From Alphaproteobacteria bacterium (GTDB lineage: Bacteria; Pseudomonadota; Alphaproteobacteria; Micavibrionales; Micavibrionaceae), in assembly GCA_021775995.1 (NCBI GenBank), contig JAJFGS010000013.1:979499-1043498 (forward strand): a DNA stretch of 64,000 bases. The letters run 5' to 3'. Each line of letters starts with the position of its first letter. Within the stretch, counting starts at the first letter, position 1. Below are positions 28,896-38,053 of the stretch, one piece after another. The translations under genes were made by a program, and so were the position numbers. The notes under the pieces were generated by a model, which had not been told where the DNA came from, did not search any database, and was given only the letters and a program-made list of their open reading frames with translations.

Positions 28896-29828
28896 TTATT
28901 TTTTCTTAACAAGGCATCCACTAGGTGTTTTAATTTTTATCGCCTTACAAGTTTTATCCGCTTGGCTTTTACTCACAGGTCCTGCTTGAATACGATAATA
29001 CGTTCCTTTTGCAAGGTTGGCTGTTTCAACACGATACTCATAGCCTGATAGAACAGAACCGTATTTAGATTTTAATTTTTGCCACTCACCTTCTGCACGC
29101 GTGCTATCTTGTACGCTTGCAAGCTGAACGTAATAATCACCGCCACCCATAACTGCCGGTACTGATACTTTTGGTTTGGTTTTAGGCTCTTCTTTAATAG
29201 TAGCTTTTTGCTCTAATACTGCCTCTGCTTCTGATATTAAATTTGCAACATCTTCTTTAATCGTGATAACAGGTTCAACTTTTTCTGGCACTTCAATTTG
29301 GGTATCTTCTTTAACTTCAACAATGGCATCCGCCCCATCTTCAACCAAGTTGGTCACAACGGCTTCAGCTTCTTTTGCTTGGCTTACAATACGCTCTTCA
29401 CCTTCGGTCAATGGCTGATCAAGTGGTGTTTCTTGTGCTTCGGCATGTAAATCAGGATTACGTTCCGTATTTAATCCAGCAAATAATTGTGAACGCGGCA
29501 TCGGCTCTTCATCTTCATCATCGGCTAATAGATTCTCAATACCTTCATCCTCATCACGATCGCTATTTAACGAAGAAAAAATTGTGCTGTCTTTGTGTGG
29601 CATCTCCATACCACCAGCTTCCTCTGGTACAACCTTATAAGGCTCGGTATCAACACGAACGATTGGCACATTCTCACCACCGCCATCGCCGCCACCGACA
29701 TAAAGCTTCCAAACAACGCCAATCATAAAAGACAGCGCAATAAGAACTATAAAAAAAGCGGCCTTTGGCCCAACTGATCCTAAAAAATCACTACCTTTTG
29801 GATCATCAAATTCATCATAATCATTCAT
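28896..29828 (-). CDS. SPOR-domain membrane protein
   Basis: A 310-residue single-pass membrane protein. Residues 1-25 are cytoplasmic and acidic, and a transmembrane helix lies at about 26-43. A long acidic, Val/Glu-rich periplasmic linker follows. The C-terminal SPOR domain (about 230-305) has YYVQLASVQ and YYRIQAGPVSK. SPOR domains bind denuded glycan strands at division sites. It starts the nagZ-scpA-scpB-tatA set. Confidence 0.9.
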   Translation of the reverse strand: MNDYDEFDDPKGSDFLGSVGPKAAFFIVLIALSFMIGVVWKLYVGGGDGGGENVPIVRVDTEPYKVVPEEAGGMEMPHKDSTIFSSLNSDRDEDEGIENLLADDEDEEPMPRSQLFAGLNTERNPDLHAEAQETPLDQPLTEGEERIVSQAKEAEAVVTNLVEDGADAIVEVKEDTQIEVPEKVEPVITIKEDVANLISEAEAVLEQKATIKEEPKTKPKVSVPAVMGGGDYYVQLASVQDSTRAEGEWQKLKSKYGSVLSGYEYRVETANLAKGTYYRIQAGPVSKSQADKTCKAIKIKTPSGCLVKKK

Positions 29829-29910
29829 GAGTCGTAGGGTAAGAGAAAATTATGGCTTTCTCAAGGAGAAGTAGAGGTTACTTCCCAAAATATTTTTTAA
29901 AAATTCACAG

Positions 29911-30606
29911 TTATATTGTAATCCCAAAGACATAGCCCACGCCTGCCGTCACCGCCATAGCCACGGCACCCCAAAACAATATTCTGACCACACCTTTCCA
30001 TATTGGCGCACCACCCACATAGGCACCCAAGCCCCCCAATATCGCCAGTAAGCAAAGCGAAGAAACAATGACGGCCCCTATAACAACATTTAAAGGGACA
30101 AAATAAGCGATAATTAAAGGGATACCCGCACCAATAGCAAAGGTTATCGCTGAAACAAAAGCCGCTTGCAAAGGTCGCGCCGTCGTAATTTCTGAAATTC
30201 CCATTTCTTCACGGGCGTGCGCCGCCAACGCATCTTCTTCTGTTAATTGCACCGCAACTTGCTCTGCCAAATCACGTGTTAATCCACGCCCGACAAATAT
30301 TTGCGTTAATTCTTCCAATTCAAATTCTGGTTTACGCTCTAATTCAATGCGCTCTTTCTCTAAATCCGCTTTTTCCGTATCGGCTTGCGAACTAACAGAA
30401 ACATATTCACCTGCTGCCATAGATAATGCACCTGCAACCAAACCTGCAACACCTGCCGTTATCACTTCTGCATGACCCGCCATTGCGGCGGCTACCCCGA
30501 CAATTAAACTTGAAACAGACACAATGCCATCATTGGCACCCAGCACCGCAGCCCGCAACCAACCCACACGATTTATATAATGATGTTCAGTATGAACAAA
30601 TTCCAT
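29911..30606 (-). CDS. VIT/CCC1-family iron or manganese transporter
   Basis: The 231 residues show the VIT1/CCC1 pattern: helix 1 with LGANDGIVSVSSLIVG, helix 2 with GALSMAAGEYVSVSSQ, a charged cytoplasmic helix pair, then three C-terminal helices. Such proteins move Fe2+ or Mn2+. Substrate is not decided. It lies where argS often sits between dgt and the SPOR gene in related genomes, 6 nt after dgt. Confidence 0.9.
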   Translation of the reverse strand: MEFVHTEHHYINRVGWLRAAVLGANDGIVSVSSLIVGVAAAMAGHAEVITAGVAGLVAGALSMAAGEYVSVSSQADTEKADLEKERIELERKPEFELEELTQIFVGRGLTRDLAEQVAVQLTEEDALAAHAREEMGISEITTARPLQAAFVSAITFAIGAGIPLIIAYFVPLNVVIGAVIVSSLCLLAILGGLGAYVGGAPIWKGVVRILFWGAVAMAVTAGVGYVFGITI

Positions 30607-30612
30607 TTTCAG

Positions 30613-31869
30613 CTACCTTAAGTCCCAATAAAGATCGAACAATTTTTCATGCTCACGAATGGCATATCTATCCGTCATCCCTGCTATATAGTCACAAACA
30701 ATCCGGGCTTGCGCAATGTTATCAATCAAACCACCCGCCTGCTCCACTCGTTCCTGCCAGTGGTCGGGTAATAATTGATAATGCTTCATAAAAGTATTAA
30801 ACAAATCAGGAATAATACGCTCAACCTTAATCCAAATACGATTAACCGTATAATGACGATACATCCGCTTCAATAAAAATGCCCGAAGCTCTTCAACCTT
30901 GGTAAACATATCAGGAGAAAAACCCACCATCTGTTTATCGGCATGACGCACATCTTCCACACTCTCGGGCTTTAACTCATCCAAACGTTTTTTCGTTTCT
31001 TCCAAAACATCCGTCACCATCGCGCCAATCATTTCACGAATGGTTTCTTGGATAATATAATGCTCGGAAATATCAGGCCACTCTTTTTTCACCCGTGCAA
31101 TAATAGGTTTCATCAACGCCAATTCATCCAATTCATCCAACCTAAACATCCCTGCGCGCAAACCGTCTTCTACATCATGGTTATTATAAGCAATGTCATC
31201 GGCAATCGCCGCCACTTGCGCTTCAATGCTGGCATAAGTGTCCAATCTTAAATCCGTCATCGTTTGAATATCTTTTAAAGTGGCGGGAAGTTTCTCTCCT
31301 GCCTTAATTTTCACAGGACCATTATGTTTGACAACCCCTTCCAACGTTTCCCATGTCATATTTAATCCGGGCCAACCAGGATATTTTCGCTCTAACTTTG
31401 TCAGCACGCGTAAAGACTGATCGTTATGTTCAAACCCATCATATTTTTCCATGCACTCGCTTAAATAGTCTTCGCCAATATGAGCGAATGGCGTATGTCC
31501 TAAATCATGGGCAAGAGCAACAGCTTCGGCGAGGTCCTCGTTCACCATCAATGCCCGCGCGATAGAACGTGCAATTTGTGAGACTTCTAAAGTATGCGAC
31601 AACCGCGTTCTATAATGATCACCCTCATGATAAACAAAAACTTGCGTTTTATATTTCAAACGGCGAAACGCACTCGCATGAATAATACGGTCACGGTCAC
31701 GTTGAAACGGCGTGCGAGTAGCGCTCTCATTTTCTTCATAAATTCTACCCTTACTTTGGTCTGGTCTGCAGGCATAGACCGCCATTGGCAAAGCACAATA
31801 ATTATACTCTGCCTCATTCGGGGTTTCATTTTCTTCACTTTTTTTGGGGTCAACCATATCAACGTCCAT
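30613..31869 (-). CDS. dgt: Deoxyguanosinetriphosphate triphosphohydrolase-like protein
   Basis: HD-domain dNTPase of 418 residues. The metal site motif is RLSHTLEVSQIARSIAR plus AHDLGHTPFAHIGED, and an Asp near ADDIAYNNHD completes it. This hydrolyses dNTPs to deoxynucleosides and triphosphate. No clear Shine-Dalgarno is seen; an ATG at 31857 is an alternative start. It diverges from erpA across 35 nt, so their promoters overlap. Confidence 0.93.
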   Translation of the reverse strand: MDVDMVDPKKSEENETPNEAEYNYCALPMAVYACRPDQSKGRIYEENESATRTPFQRDRDRIIHASAFRRLKYKTQVFVYHEGDHYRTRLSHTLEVSQIARSIARALMVNEDLAEAVALAHDLGHTPFAHIGEDYLSECMEKYDGFEHNDQSLRVLTKLERKYPGWPGLNMTWETLEGVVKHNGPVKIKAGEKLPATLKDIQTMTDLRLDTYASIEAQVAAIADDIAYNNHDVEDGLRAGMFRLDELDELALMKPIIARVKKEWPDISEHYIIQETIREMIGAMVTDVLEETKKRLDELKPESVEDVRHADKQMVGFSPDMFTKVEELRAFLLKRMYRHYTVNRIWIKVERIIPDLFNTFMKHYQLLPDHWQERVEQAGGLIDNIAQARIVCDYIAGMTDRYAIREHEKLFDLYWDLR

Positions 31870-31898
31870 TGCAATTTATAAAATAACATGTTTATACT
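31869..31898 (+). promoter_or_regulatory. Promoter of erpA with +1 on the start codon
   Basis: TTGCAA (31869-31874), an 18-nt spacer and TATACT (31893-31898). The expected +1 is 31905, the A of the erpA ATG. No Shine-Dalgarno exists. The -35 lies over the dgt start codon. Confidence 0.7.
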
Positions 31899-31904
31899 AG
31901 TGCC

Positions 31905-32231
31905 ATGAGCATAACATTGACAGATTCATGCGTAAAACAGTTAAAAGCTTTACGTGAACAAGAAAATTCACCAGACCTGATGTTGAGAATTCAGGTCAAT
32001 GGCGGCGGTTGCCAAGGGTTTGAGTACGCTTTTAAATCTGAGACACAGAAAAACACGGATGATATCGTTATTGAAAAAGACGGTACCAGCGTTATCATTG
32101 ATGAAGCCTCCGTCCCTTTTTTAGAGAATGCGGAAGTAGATTATGTCGACGATATGATCAGTGCACGCTTTCAAATCAACAACCCTAACGCGACTTCCTC
32201 TTGTGGTTGCGGCGGTAGCTTTTCAGTTTAA
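31905..32231 (+). CDS. erpA: Iron-sulfur cluster insertion protein ErpA
   Basis: A-type Fe-S carrier of 108 residues. The three cluster cysteines are Cys36 (GGGCQGFEY), Cys100 and Cys102 (SSCGCGGSF). It delivers clusters to apoproteins such as those of isoprenoid synthesis. The ATG coincides with the predicted +1, so translation would be leaderless. Confidence 0.94.
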   Translation: MSITLTDSCVKQLKALREQENSPDLMLRIQVNGGGCQGFEYAFKSETQKNTDDIVIEKDGTSVIIDEASVPFLENAEVDYVDDMISARFQINNPNATSSCGCGGSFSV

Positions 32232-32284
32232 GTAGAATTTTAATAAAAACTGTAGCGATTTATTCACTGCTAATACGCCTAAAA

Positions 32285-32314
32285 TTGGCTATTACCGCCA
32301 CTTTATGGTAATAT
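32285..32314 (+). promoter_or_regulatory. Promoter of the secreted unknown with +1 on the start codon
   Basis: TTGGCT (32285-32290), an 18-nt spacer and extended -10 TGGTAATAT (32306-32314). Expected +1 is 32321, the ATG. A G-run just before the ATG is too close for normal ribosome binding. Confidence 0.65.
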
Positions 32315-32320
32315 GGGGGT

Positions 32321-32851
32321 ATGGAAGTCAAGAATCTCACAATTGCTCTTTTTACCATCTTCTTTGTCATACCTATTATCATTCCTCAAAATGTTTTAGC
32401 AGACGAAGGGGAAAGCGTAGATATCCAAAATGAAGAGCCTGCTTTTGTAGAGTATGAAGACCCTACTGTACCTGAAGATCAAGAGAGTAAATTCAAACTA
32501 AAATTTGCTGAAAAGAACGATTTAGAACAAAGAATTATGGAAGAAATTCCATACGCAAAACAGGCTAAATATATGTGGAACGTGGTTGATGGTGATGTTG
32601 ATATATATTTTGAAGATTTACGTGTAGATCGCCGAAATAGAGGTCTCGTCTATACCACCAACACCGTGCCCTTCATTGGCGAAGTAGATGATATAGAATT
32701 TAAATTTAAAGCTGGTAAAAAAATGAATGTATCTTTTGAAACCAGCCGTATCCCCTTTGCAGGAAAATTAGAAGGCTTTAAGTTCAAAGGTACTGTTGGA
32801 GATAACAGTAAAGTCTCCGTCAGATATACGATTCCCCTCGGCATTAAATAA
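32321..32851 (+). CDS. Secreted protein of unknown function
   Basis: A 176-residue protein with a signal peptide (about 1-28, cleavage after VLA) and an acidic segment. A beta-rich C-terminal half (about 85-175) has two similar stretches, NTVPFIGEVDDIEFKFKA and SRIPFAGKLEGFKFKG, suggesting an internal repeat. It is probably periplasmic or outer-membrane associated. The family is not recognised. Confidence 0.7.
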   Translation: MEVKNLTIALFTIFFVIPIIIPQNVLADEGESVDIQNEEPAFVEYEDPTVPEDQESKFKLKFAEKNDLEQRIMEEIPYAKQAKYMWNVVDGDVDIYFEDLRVDRRNRGLVYTTNTVPFIGEVDDIEFKFKAGKKMNVSFETSRIPFAGKLEGFKFKGTVGDNSKVSVRYTIPLGIK

Positions 32852-32882
32852 TCATTAAAAATCACACATCTTTATGACGTAG

Positions 32883-32912
32883 TTGCAGCATAGGCTTTTG
32901 TTGGTTAATACT
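32883..32912 (+). promoter_or_regulatory. Promoter of xthA with +1 on the start codon
   Basis: TTGCAG (32883-32888), an 18-nt spacer and AATACT (32907-32912; TAATAC overlaps by one). Expected +1 is 32919, the xthA ATG. The longer frame from TTG at 32883 would translate the promoter. Confidence 0.6.
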
Positions 32913-32918
32913 AGCTGC

Positions 32919-33683
32919 ATGAAAATTGCCATTTGGAATGTTAATTCAATTAAAGCGCGCTTAGAGCACGTCAAACACTGGCTGGAGGAAAACCAGCCTG
33001 ATCTTCTTATGATACAAGAATTAAAGGGGTTAGAATTTCCTACGGCAGAATTTGAATCCATCGGCTACCAATCCAATGCCGTGACCCAAAAAGCTTATAA
33101 CGGCGTTGCCATTTTCTCAAAACAAAAACAAGAACTTATCCTTGACCACCTCCCCCATGATGAAACCGATGAACAGGCGCGCTATCTTGAAATTGATTAT
33201 AAAGGAACACGCATCATTAACATTTATCTGCCCAACGGTAACCCTGTCGACAGCGATAAATACACTTACAAATTAAACTGGATGGATCGGCTTTATACCC
33301 ACCTTAAAGAATTGCGCAAAGCCAATGTCCCTTTTGTTATTGGAGGGGACTTTAATGTAATACCTGAAGATAAAGACTGTCATGACCCAAAGGCGTGGCG
33401 CGGCGACGCTTTATTCCGTTCTGAAACACATTTAAAGTGGCAAGCCCTACTTAATTTAGGACTATACGATTCGTTTCGTATACAGAATCAAAATGCGGGT
33501 GAGTATAGTTTCTGGGATTATCAAGCTGGCGCATGGCAAAAAGATAATGGCATTAGAATAGATCATTTTTTACTCTCCCCACCCCTCGTTGATAAACTAA
33601 TAAGTTGCCAGATCGATAAAGACCCACGTGGCAAAGAAAAAGCCTCTGATCACACGCCTGTTATATTAGAGTTAAATCTATGA
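32919..33683 (+). CDS. xthA: Exodeoxyribonuclease III / AP endonuclease
   Basis: An EEP-superfamily repair nuclease that cuts at abasic sites. The 254 residues begin MKIAIWNVNSIKARL. Metal and catalytic residues are visible in IQELKG, GDFNV and the C-terminal SDHTPV. A conserved WSFWDYQ-like segment is present as YSFWDYQAG. The start at 32919 rather than the upstream TTG is favoured by family alignment and by the promoter. It overlaps the next gene by 4 nt. Confidence 0.96.
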   Translation: MKIAIWNVNSIKARLEHVKHWLEENQPDLLMIQELKGLEFPTAEFESIGYQSNAVTQKAYNGVAIFSKQKQELILDHLPHDETDEQARYLEIDYKGTRIINIYLPNGNPVDSDKYTYKLNWMDRLYTHLKELRKANVPFVIGGDFNVIPEDKDCHDPKAWRGDALFRSETHLKWQALLNLGLYDSFRIQNQNAGEYSFWDYQAGAWQKDNGIRIDHFLLSPPLVDKLISCQIDKDPRGKEKASDHTPVILELNL

Positions 33684-34306
33684 AAAGAATTATAGTCTAT
33701 TGTTTTTGTTTCGTTTTATGCGCTTGTGTAGATAGTGACTATAAGCATTACCTTAACCTTTATAATATCCAACCACCCAAGCAAAATAACTTCACCCATT
33801 GCTTTAACTATGGCTGCCAAACCCATCAAAATGTTGCGCTACCTGAAGCAACATCACAGGCACTTCAACAATTATTTATAACGCCTGTTGCTATTTCTGC
33901 CCAAGAAGAACGGGTTAAAATCTCTCAAGCCATTCAAATCTTTGAAACTGATATTGGCGCGCTAACAGGGACAAAAAATGATAAGCATGGCACCTTCCGC
34001 CTTTACCAAGATGACGCGCCGAGTACCGCCAGCTTTCAACAAGATTGTATCGATGAAAGTACAAACACAACCATTTACTTGGCTTTGCTAGAAAATATGG
34101 GGCTTTTGAAATTTCATAAACCCGCCTTTCCTGCCAACCGCCAACCCTTCCTTCATGGTGCTCGGTGGTGGCACCAAACCGCTGTTATCATTGATACAAC
34201 CACCAATGAAAAATTCGCCGTTGATTCATGGTTTTTTGATAATGGAGCCCCTGCCGCTATTGTTCCTTTAAAAGAATGGAAAAATGGCTGGCGCCCACCT
34301 AAATAA
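33680..34306 (+). CDS. Putative lipoprotein with a Cys-His-Asp site
   Basis: The 208-residue protein has a signal peptide ending in a lipobox-like LCAC (Cys16). Cys123 (QQDCIDEST), His165 (WWHQTAVI) and Asp182 (AVDSWFFDNG) are spaced as in transglutaminase-like or papain-fold cysteine proteases. The family is not known to me, so catalysis is only inferred. Its ATG overlaps xthA by 4 nt and the genes are probably coupled. Confidence 0.65.
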   Translation: MKRIIVYCFCFVLCACVDSDYKHYLNLYNIQPPKQNNFTHCFNYGCQTHQNVALPEATSQALQQLFITPVAISAQEERVKISQAIQIFETDIGALTGTKNDKHGTFRLYQDDAPSTASFQQDCIDESTNTTIYLALLENMGLLKFHKPAFPANRQPFLHGARWWHQTAVIIDTTTNEKFAVDSWFFDNGAPAAIVPLKEWKNGWRPPK

Positions 34307-34393
34307 GCCAGATTATATAAACACTACAATTTTGCGGTGGTAATAAAGCCTTTTTCAGCATAAAATAGTGTTTCATTTCGACAAGGGCTTCAC

Positions 34394-35329
34394 ATGAAAT
34401 ACATCATTCTTTCCAGCTTCGTATCTCTTCTTATCTTAAGTGCCTGCGGTACAGAGACTGAGCTACATCAGCAAACAGCAAGTCATATTGCCCGTCCTGC
34501 CTTCATGGTCGAACGCATAATCAAAGCAGGGCAATTTGATATCAATGGCTGGGAACGGATGCATAAACGTAACGCCCCTGCGACAATTTATATCGAAGGT
34601 GACACAGTCACCAGTACAGCTTCACAAAATGATTTTAAACTTGATGGCTTATTGGGCATTGATGCAACACGGACAAACCCTGTCGGGCTCCACCTCGCCT
34701 CACGTGATCTATCTGAAAACTTGAGCTATCTGTCCCGCCCCTGTCAGTATGTAAAGTTTCCAGAGAAAAAAGACTGTAATCCAAAATATTGGGGAGCAGA
34801 CCGCTTTGCTCCCGAAGTCATCGAAGCTTATCAACTCGCCTTGGATGATGTCGCCGCCCGTTGGGATATCACAGATTTCCATTTGGTTGGCTTTAACGGT
34901 GGTGCCAATATCGCCGCTGTCTTGGCGGCAACACGTAATGATGTATCAACCTTGCGCACAGTGGCTGGAGATTTAAATCCAGAGTTTGTTGATAATGTGA
35001 AAAATATTCCCGTATCATCAAATGCTGTCTTGGCGGTTGATTATGGCTCTAAGTTAGCCTCCATTCCGCAACATCACTTTATCGGTGCCGCAGATGATAT
35101 TGTCACACCAGGAACATACCACAGCTACCGCCAAGCGATTGGGCTTTCTGACTGTATCCATTACTCGCTCATCCAAGATGCTGATCATACACGCGGCTGG
35201 GTTGAAAAATGGCCACAGCTCCGTAACGTTGAACCTCAATGTGCGGTACTGCATGAACCTGAGACTCCACTACCACCTTTGGCGGATTTCCCTGGGAATT
35301 TCAACAAAGGCAAAAGCTTTAAAAAGTAA
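34394..35329 (+). CDS. Lipoprotein of the alpha/beta hydrolase fold, nucleophile replaced by Asn
   Basis: The 311-residue protein has a lipobox LSAC (Cys18). The nucleophile elbow reads GFNGGA with Asn168 in place of Ser; the codon is AAC, one change from AGC. The later Asp (GAADDIVTP) and His (DADHTRGW) of a triad are present. The fold assignment is good but enzymatic activity is doubtful. AAGGG 8 nt before the ATG supports the start. Confidence 0.75.
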   Translation: MKYIILSSFVSLLILSACGTETELHQQTASHIARPAFMVERIIKAGQFDINGWERMHKRNAPATIYIEGDTVTSTASQNDFKLDGLLGIDATRTNPVGLHLASRDLSENLSYLSRPCQYVKFPEKKDCNPKYWGADRFAPEVIEAYQLALDDVAARWDITDFHLVGFNGGANIAAVLAATRNDVSTLRTVAGDLNPEFVDNVKNIPVSSNAVLAVDYGSKLASIPQHHFIGAADDIVTPGTYHSYRQAIGLSDCIHYSLIQDADHTRGWVEKWPQLRNVEPQCAVLHEPETPLPPLADFPGNFNKGKSFKK

Positions 35330-35383
35330 AACGATTCTGTATCAATGCAACCCATGATACTTTGTGGGAAAGCATTTACTAAT

Positions 35384-36448
35384 TTATAAGTTGAAATTTT
35401 TGCCAGCTTGCGAACTCTTCGTCATTTTGGAGATTTTGCGCAGATTGTCTTCACCTTCTTCTATTAATTTCGTTAACTCTGGCAATGAATCTGGAGCGTA
35501 TTTTGTAACGGCTGTTATCAGTAACCGTTCTGAGACAAGACCACAAGAGTCCATAAGTTTTGCCGCAGACGCCCCCCCTTTTTCAATATGTGCAATAAAA
35601 GTATCGGCCATCACTTTTTGTACGAATTGTCGATAGTTGTTTATATTTTCAGAACCATAATTTTCTTGAATATGTGCGTTAATACGAGCTCTTGGTACTT
35701 TCAGCTTTTTGGCAACCTTGTCTATAAAGTGATTTTCAGGATCAGATAATATCCCATAATTTTCAGGATCAAATAACTTAAGCTTCTCCATATGCTTGGC
35801 AATTATTTTATCTATAGGATCAGCCTCTGAAAAACATCCCTTCATATAGAGCATAAGGTCCACCCCGACAGCAATCTTAAATTGGTTTTTTAAGGGGACT
35901 ATACTTCCACAACGAACTTCTATTTCATCTTGTATTGGCCCCCTGCGTTCTCCTGCTTTTTTGTATTCCTTTATAAGAAGAAGAAGTGTTTTTACAGAGC
36001 TCCCTTCGTCACTCTTCATGATTTCTTTGGCGTTGGCTTCAGCCTCTTGCATTTCTTTGGGTGTTAATTTTTGCTGTGGTGCCTTCGGGGCTTTGGCTTT
36101 GACAACAACATTAGCGATCATACCTAATGTCTCTGTATACTTAAGCCATGTCGAAACACCAAAGTTTTTTTCAATCCACTTATCAAATCTGCTTTCTCCT
36201 ATCTTGAGTAGCCTTCTAACATAAGTTTTACTAAGTTTTTTCCTAATCTCTTTACCGGCCTCCACTTTCACTGCCGCAGCTGCTTTCAAATCCCCTTCCT
36301 TTTTCAGGTCTTCTTCCTCTTTCAGGTTCGCTGCCGCTTCCGCTTTTACTTCCGCAATATACAAATGCAGCTCTCTGACCTTATCGTCATTAATTTCAGG
36401 ATCATCAATATCGTCATCTTTTCTGGTAGATTTTACTCTCAGGCTCAT
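35384..36448 (-). CDS. Hypothetical protein near tRNA-Phe
   Basis: A 354-residue charged protein with no signal peptide or membrane span. The N-terminus has a Glu/Lys/Ala-rich helical stretch (about 20-75). The rest is mixed helical with a small number of cysteines. It is not recognised. It follows the 435-residue gene on the same strand after 194 nt and both may belong to a small acquired unit. Confidence 0.6.
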   Translation of the reverse strand: MSLRVKSTRKDDDIDDPEINDDKVRELHLYIAEVKAEAAANLKEEEDLKKEGDLKAAAAVKVEAGKEIRKKLSKTYVRRLLKIGESRFDKWIEKNFGVSTWLKYTETLGMIANVVVKAKAPKAPQQKLTPKEMQEAEANAKEIMKSDEGSSVKTLLLLIKEYKKAGERRGPIQDEIEVRCGSIVPLKNQFKIAVGVDLMLYMKGCFSEADPIDKIIAKHMEKLKLFDPENYGILSDPENHFIDKVAKKLKVPRARINAHIQENYGSENINNYRQFVQKVMADTFIAHIEKGGASAAKLMDSCGLVSERLLITAVTKYAPDSLPELTKLIEEGEDNLRKISKMTKSSQAGKNFNL

Positions 36449-36642
36449 GATAGTTTTTCTCTTCTGCCCCTTAGGACGGTTAAATTTTATACCAGTCCTA
36501 GCCTTTTATCCTTAAATCAACATTATGGCAAGTTATTTCGCCTTTGGACAGGCAGGCCAGTATCATGGGGCAAAATTCATAAAGACAGAAGCTTTAAGAA
36601 GTAAACTAAAAGGCCTACTATGGGAGACTTTTTGAAAATGTC
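36449..36642. other. Spacer with a degenerate copy of a gene 3' end
   Basis: At about 36572-36606 a plus-strand segment ends in the codons for S-F-K-K-stop and resembles the 3' end of the lipoprotein gene at about 35296-35330. Otherwise no gene is seen. Confidence 0.4.
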
Positions 36643-37950
36643 TTATTCAAGCGGAGATACCGATGGGCTTTTATCAAAAGTAAAAACAGCATAGTCATCA
36701 TCTTCATCTGTGCCAGCACTTTCAAAACTAATATCACTTATGATGTAACCTTTCATCAACCATAGCTGAAATAAATTATTTTCATCCGATGATATAAATT
36801 GATTAAACTCATCTTTAGACATTGTCCCAGCTAAAAATTCTTGTAATGCACGCGCTGAAATTTTCATGATTATCTTGTCCTCTCTTGTTGTAATTTTATT
36901 ACCTAAATGCCATCCCCTTGCCGAAGGTGCAAAAGATTGTTGTTTTTGTAGTGACCTAGCTTGGTACCCTTCAAATCTAGGGGTTGGTATCAATGCTAAA
37001 CCCTCATTTAATTTTTCCAATGAAATCTCTTTATTATCTTTAGAAAAACATGAAACTTGCCAATTTAGATTGCTAAAAGCAGGATAAATTGAAGAACTAT
37101 CTCTCTTAGGTGAAAAAACAAAAATCAAATCGACAGAGGCATCTTCCATAAATTTGTTTATAATTTCCTGACCAGATTTATACAGATTTAATGGATCTTT
37201 GTCTGTCAATTTTCTGAGCAATTGACTACCACCATCAGCTAAAAAAATAACTTTGTAACAGCCTTTAGGAACCCCCGAAAGCTGACTGCGCTTATCTTTA
37301 AGCCTTTTATATAAAGGATTATCAGTAATGTCGTATGCTAAAGGGGGCAAAGAACACCAGAAATTAAACCCTTCTTTTTGTCTGTGAGATTTAATTTCTA
37401 TTGTGACAGCAATCTTGTCGTTTTGAAGGTATAAACGATCTGGTTCTTTACAGCTAGGTATCCATGCTCTTAGTTGTGACTTCTGAGCATCATCAAGATC
37501 AAAATCGTTAGTAACGCAGCGTTGACGAGTAAATCTTCCTTCTTTCCAAGAACTTATTTCTTGAAACGTATAATACATAAAGTTTCCAGCTCTTTTTTTT
37601 ATAGTGTTTGAAAAAGAGGTGATTATTTGTGCAGCTCTTTGCATTTCTTTTTCGCCAGACAAATCAGCATCAGAGAGAGTTGTTATTTCGATGTAAGATG
37701 GTACATTAAACAATCCTTCAGTATATGCCTCTGGCACTCTTGTGTTGTCAGGAAGAGTAGGTTCAATCTCAATATCTGTCACTTGTTTTACTCCCCAAAG
37801 AAGAGCCAGCTCCATTTCAGCCCCTAATACCTGCTCTGGCTTTTTACCCTCTAAGCGCGCTAATAAATCTTTAGTTTTTCCTCCTTCTCCAAGCAACGGC
37901 CTTAAATCATTGAGCATATCCTGTATTCGTCTGCGAGAAAAAATTGGCAT
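36643..37950 (-). CDS. Hypothetical protein, possible restriction-endonuclease-like fold
   Basis: A 435-residue soluble protein. The N-terminal region has AEMELALLWG, an acidic EPTLPDNTRVPEA and YIEITTLSD, a spacing that recalls PD-(D/E)XK nucleases, though the key Asp is Glu (PEA) and the Lys is Thr. A second conserved-looking stretch is YKVIFLADGGSQLLRKL. The C-terminal part may be a separate domain. Nuclease activity is not shown. It lies 104 nt from tRNA-Phe. Confidence 0.55.
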   Translation of the reverse strand: MPIFSRRRIQDMLNDLRPLLGEGGKTKDLLARLEGKKPEQVLGAEMELALLWGVKQVTDIEIEPTLPDNTRVPEAYTEGLFNVPSYIEITTLSDADLSGEKEMQRAAQIITSFSNTIKKRAGNFMYYTFQEISSWKEGRFTRQRCVTNDFDLDDAQKSQLRAWIPSCKEPDRLYLQNDKIAVTIEIKSHRQKEGFNFWCSLPPLAYDITDNPLYKRLKDKRSQLSGVPKGCYKVIFLADGGSQLLRKLTDKDPLNLYKSGQEIINKFMEDASVDLIFVFSPKRDSSSIYPAFSNLNWQVSCFSKDNKEISLEKLNEGLALIPTPRFEGYQARSLQKQQSFAPSARGWHLGNKITTREDKIIMKISARALQEFLAGTMSKDEFNQFISSDENNLFQLWLMKGYIISDISFESAGTDEDDDYAVFTFDKSPSVSPLE

Positions 37951-38053
37951 AAGTCAAAACCTTTACTTTTTCTGTTTTTCTTTGTTAATTTTTTTTCACG
38001 TCTTTCAAAGAAGGGCGGAAGGCTCAGATAATAGACAAGGAAAAACAAGAAAA

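Noticed and set aside
32883..32918. N-terminal extension of xthA
   Set aside because: Family members start MKIAxWNVNS; the extra residues lie in the promoter.
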